Below are positions 1 to 5,162 of a DNA stretch of 5,162 nucleotides, piece by piece (position 1 is the stretch's first letter; each line of letters opens with the position of its first letter). The position numbers and the translations under genes are program-made. The notes under the pieces are model-generated. The model had not been told where the DNA came from. It saw nothing but the letters and a program-made list of their open reading frames with translations, and did not search any database. The stretch comes from Melioribacteraceae bacterium (lineage in GTDB: Bacteria > Bacteroidota > Ignavibacteria > Ignavibacteriales > Melioribacteraceae). The stretch is from the NCBI GenBank assembly GCA_027036655.1, contig JALWEC010000082.1, positions 1 to 5,162 of the forward strand, read 5' to 3'.

Positions 1-1894
1 ACTCTTTTACAGCTTGCAAATAAGCTCTTTGTTTAAAGAACGTCCAGCCGATTAAGTATTGCGCTTTGTCCGCGTAATTTGAAGCCGGAAATTTTTTCTG
101 CAGTTTTCTCAGTACGGCAACGGCGTTGGAAAACCGTTTAACCTTCAGCAAAGCTTTTCCGTATTGGTAGTAGGCGAAAGAACCGGCTTTCTTTTTTAAG
201 CGGGAAGAAAAGACCTTGTCGTACAAATCAACCGCATCAGAAAAATTCTTGGTCCCGTAATAGCTGTCGCCGAGCCGCAGCATCGCTTCGGCTTTTAAAT
301 CCGATTTGGGAAATTTGGTAATAAACCGGTTAAAGTAATACGCCGCGTCGGAATAGTTTTTCAGATTGAAATAACAGTAAGCTTTTCCGAAGATATTCAA
401 CGCGCCGAGTTCGGGGTTTTTATCGTTTACATATTTGTAATGTTCAAGGGCGGAATGATAATCGCCAAGCGCAAAATGAGTTTCGGCAAGATAGAAATTA
501 ACGCGATCCTTTTCAAAATTTTTATCTACGGTAAATAAATCGGTTAACAGTTTTCTCGCTCCGCTTAGATCGTTAAGGTAAAAATCCGCTACGCCCAAAC
601 CGAGCATTCCCGCGAAATGAGTTTTCTTGGATACGTCGATAGCTTCCGCCGCTTTGCGGAAATGTTCTTGAGCGAGTTTAAAATTTTTCTGTTCCATAAA
701 AATCTGAGCCAGTAAAAGATGGCTTTTGGCGCGCGCCTCTTTGTCGTTTCCGGTGATAGCTTCGACAAGATATTTTTTTGCTTTATCGATATTTTTTCGC
801 TCAAATTCAATTACCGCAAGATTAAATTTTACATTGTTTGCGAAGGAGGATTTCGGATAAAGCTGAAGAAAGCGTTTGTAAATTAATTCGGCTAAATCGA
901 TTTCGCCGTTGTAGCGCTTGGCTTCGGCGGACCAGTAGAGAGATTCCTCGGCTATTTTTCCCTGAGCAAGTTTGGAAAGCAAGTTAAAAATCCGGTAAGA
1001 TTCCTCGAACATTCCGCTCTGAAAATTAATCCACGCTTCGTTAAATCTAATTTGATTAGACTCTTTTTCGCCGGGAAATTTTTTCAAAAGGTCGTGATAA
1101 ATATCCAACGCCTTGTCATATTCTTCCATTCTGAAATAGGAATTAGCGACGTAGTAGCGCGCTTGAAGCCGCATCTCGCGGGGGAGTTTTTTTAAGCGCG
1201 GTTCGGTAAGTTCGAGAATCGCGTTATCATAATCACCGAGATTAAAATAGCATTTACCTATTCTAAGCTGAGCAAACGGAGCAAACTTGGAAGAACTGTA
1301 ATATGAAAGAAGCTCGTCGTAATATGAAATGGCGTCTTCATATTTTTTGTTCTTCTCAAAAAGTTTTGCAACGGAATAAATCGACTCGACTAAAAAATCA
1401 TTTGTCGCGCTCATTGAAATTGCGTCAAGATAATAATCGCGAGCTTCTTCAAAGAAATCGAGCTGAGCCGCTGATTGTCCCGCCCAGAAGAGCGCGGAGC
1501 CGTAAAATCTTCCGTAGGAATAGTCGTCGGTTAATGTTTTGAATGTACCGAGCGCTTCTTCAAAATCTTGAATTTCGTAAAAGTATTTTCCCAAATCGTA
1601 AAGAGCGTCTTCCCGGAGAGAAGAAGATTTTAAATTTTCAATCAGAAAGCGAAGAGAAAAAATCGCCGCATTTGTTTCTTTTAATTCTATGAAAGATTTA
1701 CCCGCAAAGTAGTAGTAGGCGGCTTTATCTTCGCTCTCCAAAAACTTGTCGGGATTGATTTCCCCCAGTATTTCCGCCGTTTCGAGGTACTTTCCTTCGG
1801 AATATAATTTAAGAGCCGAAGAAAGGAGTTCCGGTTCCGTTTGAGCGAAAATAAGGGAAGAGAAAAATATTATTAAAAAAAACGTTTTATTCAC
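1..1894 (-). CDS. Exported multi-TPR repeat protein, C-terminus cut off by the window edge
   Basis: This frame is open without a stop for 631 codons from the GTG at 1894 to base 1, so the C-terminus lies outside the window. The first residues (MNKTFFLIIFFSSLIFAQ) are a typical Sec signal peptide: one Lys, a hydrophobic core, and likely signal peptidase I cleavage after Ala17. No lipobox cysteine is present. The rest is alpha-helical tetratricopeptide repeats of the BamD/YbgF style, with recurrent G-x-x-Y-(F/Y)-x-x-x-x-(F/Y)-x-x-A cores. Examples are GKCYFNLGDYDNAI near residue 215, YCYFNLKNYSDAAYYF near 505, and GDSYYGTKNFSDAVDLY near 540. Many repeats are joined by F-P-x-S linkers. The GTG start is supported by AAGG seven bases upstream, which lies inside the end of the preceding gene, four bases away, implying translational coupling. 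The likely role is a periplasmic protein-protein scaffold. The specific partner is unknown, and I do not recognise a named orthologue. Confidence 0.9.
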   Translation of the reverse strand, partial: MNKTFFLIIFFSSLIFAQTEPELLSSALKLYSEGKYLETAEILGEINPDKFLESEDKAAYYYFAGKSFIELKETNAAIFSLRFLIENLKSSSLREDALYDLGKYFYEIQDFEEALGTFKTLTDDYSYGRFYGSALFWAGQSAAQLDFFEEARDYYLDAISMSATNDFLVESIYSVAKLFEKNKKYEDAISYYDELLSYYSSSKFAPFAQLRIGKCYFNLGDYDNAILELTEPRLKKLPREMRLQARYYVANSYFRMEEYDKALDIYHDLLKKFPGEKESNQIRFNEAWINFQSGMFEESYRIFNLLSKLAQGKIAEESLYWSAEAKRYNGEIDLAELIYKRFLQLYPKSSFANNVKFNLAVIEFERKNIDKAKKYLVEAITGNDKEARAKSHLLLAQIFMEQKNFKLAQEHFRKAAEAIDVSKKTHFAGMLGLGVADFYLNDLSGARKLLTDLFTVDKNFEKDRVNFYLAETHFALGDYHSALEHYKYVNDKNPELGALNIFGKAYCYFNLKNYSDAAYYFNRFITKFPKSDLKAEAMLRLGDSYYGTKNFSDAVDLYDKVFSSRLKKKAGSFAYYQYGKALLKVKRFSNAVAVLRKLQKKFPASNYADKAQYLIGWTFFKQRAYLQAVKE

Positions 1895-1898
1895 TTTT

Positions 1899-3368
1899 TT
1901 ACCTTAATATAAAATAAGTAATTACGACAACAGTAAGGGCGGAGAGAAAATTCACTATGTCGTTGTTTATAAATTTTATCCCGGAAGAAAACAGTGTGGG
2001 TTTTCCGCAGTGAACTCTTTTTTCGGTTTCCTTACCGCAAACCGAACATCTGTTTTTTCTCTGCAGAGTTGCCCCGAGAATGCTGTCGATGAACATTCCG
2101 ACGGCGCCCCCCGTTGCGACAAGGAAAAATATCAGCAAAGGATAATAGCGTATCCACGCTATTCCGGAAAGCGTTAAAACAGCCGCGCCCGTAATTCCGC
2201 CGATAGTTCCGCCGAGACTTATTCCTCCCGAAACGCCCTGTGAAACAGGTTTTAAGTTAAGTATCCAGAAAGTATGCCGTTTCTTAATGTTGCCGATTTC
2301 GGTTGCCCAAGTGTCCGCCATAGAAACGGCGAGGGAAATTAAATAAAGTACAAACCAAATTGCATCGGGATGGATTAAATTAATTCCGAGCAAAATGGCG
2401 GGCAATCCTCCGTTTGCCAAAACCTGAAGCGCGTCCCTGTTATCTCCTTTTTCAAAAGCGTCCGAGAAGTTATTCTTTTTAATTTTTGAAAGAAGCGAGG
2501 AAAGGATAAAAAATGTCAATAGAGGAACGCTCCATTTTAATCCTCCGAAGCCGAATATAACGGCGCCTAAAATAAAAGCGGCATACGCTCCGTCGGGAGT
2601 AAGAAACTTATATTTAAACGAAAAATAAAGAAGCGCGCCGGCAAGAAGAACGCCGTAAAACAGACCTTCGGGGGAAACCGAAAAAGGATGCGTGAAAAAG
2701 AGAATAAAAAAGTAAGCGCTTAAAAGTGGAACAATAATATTGTCAAATCCCTTTGTGGAAAGGGCTTCGGCGACCGTTAAAATTAACGTCGTAAATAAAA
2801 GAAAAATCCAAATTTTAAAAACCGGCTCGACGGACATAAAAATTTTTCCGTCAACAGTAAAAAAGAGAGATAAATTTAAAAGAAGAAGCGTAACAAAAGC
2901 AAACGTAAGGGAGCCGGACAATGTTTTGCGGGAGCTTCCGAGAGTGTAAGGCGCGAGGGGAAAAAACTCTCCGATTAACGCCGCTCCGGCGTCGGCGAAA
3001 GCCATAATGAACATTGAGAACATTGCGAGTTCTCGGTGTTCGTTCATTGTAAGAACTAAAATCAAATAGGAAATCGGCACAAAGAAAATGCCGAGGTTTT
3101 TTTCTCCGGTTTTGTTTTTCTCAAACACTTCCTTTTTATACATTACGTAATTGCCCAATAAAATCAGTACGCCGAGCGCCAACAGGTAAGCGGAATCCGA
3201 AATGTAAACAAAACTGTAGCCGGCTATGGTAATTGCCGTAATGTGTAGAAATTTTCTCGGGATTGAACCGGGCATCCCTTTTATCTTCTTCATTAAATAG
3301 GCTAAGACTATCAACACATTGATGCCGCCCAATAATATTAGTACTTTGATTAAATCGTTGTTAGTCAT
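1899..3368 (-). CDS. Two-domain membrane protein: phytol/dolichol-kinase-like domain fused to DUF92 (TMEM19/VTE6-like) domain
   Basis: This is a 489-residue polytopic membrane protein with about 12 or more hydrophobic segments. Residues 1-225 resemble the phytol kinase/dolichol kinase/CDP-diglyceride synthetase-like family. Visible motifs are PRKFLH at 37-42, MAFADAGAALIGE at 122-134, SSRKTLSGS at 145-153, and E201 followed by TKGFDN at 205-210. Residues about 235-489 match DUF92. Its motifs are LTPDGAYAAF at 256-265, RDALQVLANGG at 311-321, ADTWATEIGN at 351-360, QGVSGGISLGGTIGG at 377-391, DSILGATLQ at 428-436, CSVC at 441-444, HCG at 453-455, and a late NNDIVN. In plants, VTE5 (first family) makes phytyl phosphate and VTE6 (DUF92) makes phytyl diphosphate. 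A bifunctional prenol-to-prenyl-diphosphate kinase in the inner membrane is therefore the natural inference. The substrate cannot be read from sequence and need not be phytol. The ATG at 3368 has no strong Shine-Dalgarno, only AAAGTGG close upstream. The gene lies 40 bp after the NTPase and 4 bp before the TPR gene. Confidence 0.88.
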   Translation of the reverse strand: MTNNDLIKVLILLGGINVLIVLAYLMKKIKGMPGSIPRKFLHITAITIAGYSFVYISDSAYLLALGVLILLGNYVMYKKEVFEKNKTGEKNLGIFFVPISYLILVLTMNEHRELAMFSMFIMAFADAGAALIGEFFPLAPYTLGSSRKTLSGSLTFAFVTLLLLNLSLFFTVDGKIFMSVEPVFKIWIFLLFTTLILTVAEALSTKGFDNIIVPLLSAYFFILFFTHPFSVSPEGLFYGVLLAGALLYFSFKYKFLTPDGAYAAFILGAVIFGFGGLKWSVPLLTFFILSSLLSKIKKNNFSDAFEKGDNRDALQVLANGGLPAILLGINLIHPDAIWFVLYLISLAVSMADTWATEIGNIKKRHTFWILNLKPVSQGVSGGISLGGTIGGITGAAVLTLSGIAWIRYYPLLIFFLVATGGAVGMFIDSILGATLQRKNRCSVCGKETEKRVHCGKPTLFSSGIKFINNDIVNFLSALTVVVITYFILR

Positions 3369-3371
3369 ACG

Positions 3372-3396
3372 CCACTTTAATTAACAAAAAGAAATT
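3372..3396 (-). repeat. Leader block 1 (TTAATTAA-AGTGG) in front of the prenol-kinase-like gene
   Basis: On the minus strand this 25-base block reads AATTTC, a T-rich stretch, TTAATTAA, then AGTGG, and ends three bases before the ATG of the 489-residue gene. A near copy, differing by small indels, precedes the membrane-protein gene at 4947-4969. It could be a shared translation-initiation or promoter element, with AAGTGG as a degenerate Shine-Dalgarno, or chance similarity in AT-rich DNA. A TTGTAA/TAATTA pair around it with 16-base spacing is too weak to call a promoter. Confidence 0.3.
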
Positions 3397-3408
3397 AATT
3401 TACAAGTT

Positions 3409-3900
3409 CTAAATATAAAAAAGTTTTTCGGGAGAGTTAATAATGAAAACATCGGCGGGAGATAAATTTTCCTTCTTTAAAAAATCATTAACAAGATAAT
3501 CCCTTATTATTATCAAGAGTTTTTTCCCCCCGGTATTTTTTACTTTTAACAAAAGTTCGCTTACCGCAGGTTCAAGTCCGGTGTCGTTCATTTCCAATTT
3601 CCCGAACTCGTCCGCAATTAACCATTCCGCGTCGGAGTAAAAGGAGTTGTTCAAAACACTGCGCGCGCGCAAGAACGCCGAAGCGGAAAAAACATAGTCG
3701 CCGATTGAAATACTTTCTTCGTTGTTTTCCGCATTCATTTTAAATTTCTCTTCCGAAGATAAATCAACCAAAAACCGCTCTCCGTTAATAACCGGCTGCA
3801 AAATTCCGCCCGCTTTTTTAGTTTTACTCCATTCGGCGACGGCGGTTGTTTTTCCCGAGTGGATTTTTCCGGTTAAAATAAATATTGAATCAGCTTTCAT
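3409..3900 (-). CDS. THEP1-like P-loop nucleoside triphosphatase
   Basis: This is a 163-residue soluble protein starting at the ATG at 3900. An in-frame TTG at 3915 would add five residues. I prefer the ATG because the P-loop strand follows at once and GGAA lies about eight bases upstream. Residues 11-18 (GKIHSGKT) form Walker A, with K17 and T18 binding the phosphates. GGILQPVINGERFLVDL at 31-47 resembles the GG...R...vdl segment of NTPase_1 proteins. Residues 94-103 (LIADEFGKLE) form Walker B, D97 and E98 being the expected Mg-binding and catalytic acids. LLIIIRDYL at 128-136 contributes a later beta strand and an Arg. Length and motif order fit the THEP1/NTPCR family (about 170-180 residues), which hydrolyses NTPs in vitro and whose physiological role is mostly unclear. 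It overlaps the membrane-protein gene by 11 bp (ATGAAAGCTGA holds both the start and the TGA stop), so the two are probably co-translated. No membrane segment or signal peptide is visible. Confidence 0.85.
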   Translation of the reverse strand: MKADSIFILTGKIHSGKTTAVAEWSKTKKAGGILQPVINGERFLVDLSSEEKFKMNAENNEESISIGDYVFSASAFLRARSVLNNSFYSDAEWLIADEFGKLEMNDTGLEPAVSELLLKVKNTGGKKLLIIIRDYLVNDFLKKENLSPADVFIINSPEKLFYI

Positions 3901-4942
3901 TTTCTGATTCCGCAAAAATTATAAAAGCGATAATATAAAAGAAAAAGTTTCCGATTTTTTTTATTCCTTTCTCCTGTTTAGTCATTTTCCAGCTTTCAAA
4001 AACAATATTTTTGATTTCCGGAAAGCCTGTAATAATATTCTCAATTTCCTTTCCGTATTTAATTTTGGTTTTACCGAGCTGTTTTTTCAGCAGTTTTGTA
4101 ATGACAGGAAGCAGTAACAGGTACCAGATAATCAGAATCGAAATAAAACGTATCAGCATAATCAAGATTTTTTTTGTTTCCGATTTTCCCACTTCCGGAT
4201 ATAAGTAGGAAATGATTATCATCGCTATTGAAATTAACAGAATGAGAACAACGGAAGGTTTCCGAAGGAAGCTTTTTCGTTTTCGGCTTCTCTTTGTTGC
4301 CCCGTCCGGATTGGGCGCTTTTTGTTTTAGAATAAACCTTTCCCTGTGCGCTTTATCTAATTTATACGGAAGTCCCGCAGAGAAAACTCCGATTAATATT
4401 CCGGCAATGAGATGCAGAAAAATATAAAAAACGACTATGAACCAGCTGAAATTTATTTCGCCTAAAAATGTATTCTGAAGATAAAGTTGTTTGACGACAA
4501 AATCGTAAAACAAATTAATCGAATCCCACAATGTCAAACCGAAAACTACAGTATAGACTATAATTCTCTGAAGGGAAGAAATCAGCAGCGTTACGAAAGC
4601 AAGGGAAAACGCCGCTGTTTTATAATTTATTTTTCCGGAGAAAAGCGCCCAGCCGAGTCCGCCCTGAATAAACAAAGCAAGATAAGCGTTAAGCGGAGTG
4701 TAAGGAGCGACGATAAATTTTACCGTTGCGGCAATCAGCATTCCTTTAATCAGCATTTTTCTGTCGTTTGAGTAATATCCGATTAGCGAGATAAGCACTA
4801 CGGATAATCCGCCGATGAAAAGTCCCGTTACGGGAAGATGCAACCCGTGCAGAATTCCGCCGAAAGCCGCTTCATTAAACGCCCAAAGACCGATAAGGCG
4901 TTCTACTATCGCATTATTTTTTTTATCCGTAAAAGAAATAAT
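3890..4942 (-). CDS. Multi-pass membrane protein of unknown function, non-standard start codon
   Basis: I do not recognise a characterised family. Counting from a putative ATT start at 4942 the protein has 350 residues. Hydrophobic segments lie at about 38-57, 63-81, 86-101, 108-135 and 165-189. A Lys/Arg-rich, presumably cytoplasmic linker follows (about 193-229, with TKRSRKRK), then segments at 231-248, 258-282 and 333-344. The N-terminal half has compact Gly- and Pro-marked helices (LWAFNEAAFGGILHG, LHLPVTGLFIGG, APYTPLNAY, FIQGGLGWALF), loosely like ECF-transporter substrate-binding components, which is a resemblance only. The only conventional start in frame is TTG at 4843, giving 317 residues but cutting through the apparently conserved segment above. 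The frame stays open upstream to a TAA at 4957-4955, with only ATT or ATA candidates. The 3' end overlaps the NTPase gene, suggesting the two products act together. That the region is coding is nearly certain; the start is not. Confidence 0.8.
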   Translation of the reverse strand: MISFTDKKNNAIVERLIGLWAFNEAAFGGILHGLHLPVTGLFIGGLSVVLISLIGYYSNDRKMLIKGMLIAATVKFIVAPYTPLNAYLALFIQGGLGWALFSGKINYKTAAFSLAFVTLLISSLQRIIVYTVVFGLTLWDSINLFYDFVVKQLYLQNTFLGEINFSWFIVVFYIFLHLIAGILIGVFSAGLPYKLDKAHRERFILKQKAPNPDGATKRSRKRKSFLRKPSVVLILLISIAMIIISYLYPEVGKSETKKILIMLIRFISILIIWYLLLLPVITKLLKKQLGKTKIKYGKEIENIITGFPEIKNIVFESWKMTKQEKGIKKIGNFFFYIIAFIIFAESENES

Positions 4943-4946
4943 TTTC

Positions 4947-4969
4947 CCACTTAATTAAAAAACGAAATT
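4947..4969 (-). repeat. Leader block 2 (TTAATTAA-GTGG) in front of the membrane-protein gene
   Basis: This is a near copy of the block at 3372-3396. On the minus strand it reads AATTTC, a T-run, TTAATTAA, GTGG. It ends four bases before the ATT at 4942, whereas in the other copy GTGG ends three bases before a true ATG. The matching position is modest circumstantial support for translation starting at or near 4942. A TTTACA on the minus strand precedes TAATTA by 18 bases and could form a weak sigma-70-like promoter. The AT-rich composition makes chance similarity possible. Confidence 0.3.
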
Positions 4970-5017
4970 CTAACTTGTAAAAATATTTTTCTCTAACCAA
5001 AAGAATATATTCCCCAA

Positions 5018-5090
5018 GGCGACGAAAAAGAAAATTGTGAAGATTAACGAGGGAAAAAGCGTACAAAAGGTTTAACTCTCTTTTGTCGCC
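5018..5090 (-). promoter_or_regulatory. Inverted-repeat element with two mutually exclusive pairings upstream of the gene cluster
   Basis: A perfect 7-bp inverted repeat, ACAAAAG at 5063-5069 and CTTTTGT at 5080-5086, is separated by 10 bases. It has the size and symmetry of a transcription-factor operator, or of a small RNA hairpin. The right arm continues as GTCGCC to 5090. This longer arm also complements GGCGAC-G-AAAA at 5018-5028, giving 6 bp, a one-base bulge, then 4 bp. In a minus-strand RNA the first segment could therefore pair with either partner but not both. No T-run directly follows either stem, so it is not an obvious intrinsic terminator. Function is inferred only from geometry and position. 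Confidence 0.35.
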
Positions 5091-5162
5091 GGTTTTAATA
5101 TGGAGCGGCGTCTATCCGGAAAAATACCGGCAACATGTTTTGAACGTAATTAGGTTTGCAGA

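Noticed and set aside
589..810. 73-codon minus-strand frame inside the TPR gene
   Set aside because: It is in another frame of the same strand as the TPR reading frame, which is continuous here with clear repeat motifs. The alternative translation is Lys/Arg-rich and without any recognisable motif.
1303..1542. 79-codon plus-strand frame antisense to the TPR gene
   Set aside because: It is Arg/Lys/Asn-rich shadow translation with no motif, opposite a well-supported coding frame.
2740..2949. 69-codon plus-strand frame antisense to the prenol-kinase-like gene
   Set aside because: It lies opposite conserved family motifs of the minus-strand gene, and its own product has no recognisable feature.
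4011..4771. Several plus-strand frames antisense to the membrane protein
   Set aside because: Hydrophobic or basic translations are expected opposite membrane-protein codons. There are no ribosome sites or motifs.
5116..5130. CCGG...CCGG hairpin considered as a terminator
   Set aside because: The stem is only 4 bp with a 7-base loop, and no T-run follows on either strand.
4843..5162. Cobalamin or other known riboswitch in the leader
   Set aside because: No B12-box or other consensus core could be recognised on the minus strand. Only the competing inverted repeats are visible.
1..5162. tRNA, rRNA, CRISPR array, insertion sequence or defence system
   Set aside because: No cloverleaf, regularly spaced repeats, transposase motifs or terminal inverted repeats were found on reading either strand.

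Overview
The window looks like a fragment of an AT-rich bacterial chromosome, by eye around 40% GC. The most natural placement is the Bacteroidota/Ignavibacteriota/Chlorobi side of bacteria. That placement is an inference from AT-rich coding, weak or odd ribosome-binding sites, a large exported TPR protein and the two-domain prenol-kinase-like protein. No marker gene settles it. All four clear genes lie on the minus strand and read from right to left with almost no spacing, so they are probably one transcription unit. There are no RNA genes, CRISPR arrays, insertion sequences or phage genes visible.

In transcription order, 5162-4943 is an AT-rich upstream region. It holds a perfect 7-bp inverted repeat, a competing distal complement, and short ambiguous open frames at the window edge. 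Next comes a multi-pass membrane protein of unknown function (4942-3890), whose conserved-looking N-terminus has no ATG, GTG or TTG start in frame. Its 3' end overlaps by 11 bp a small THEP1-like P-loop NTPase (3900-3409). After a 40-bp gap comes a 489-residue integral membrane protein (3368-1899). It joins a phytol/dolichol-kinase-like half to a DUF92 (TMEM19/VTE6-like) half. Four bases beyond its stop, a GTG starts a large secreted TPR protein (1894-1) that runs off the left edge.

The best-supported functional story is salvage of an isoprenoid alcohol. In plants, separate proteins of these two families (VTE5 and VTE6) phosphorylate phytol to phytyl phosphate and then to phytyl diphosphate, and here both halves are in one polypeptide. 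The membrane protein and NTPase form a tightly coupled pair that I cannot assign to a characterised system. The pair might be a transporter or membrane-associated NTPase module, but this is speculation. The TPR protein probably acts in the periplasm as an envelope scaffold, and may share only the transcript with the others.
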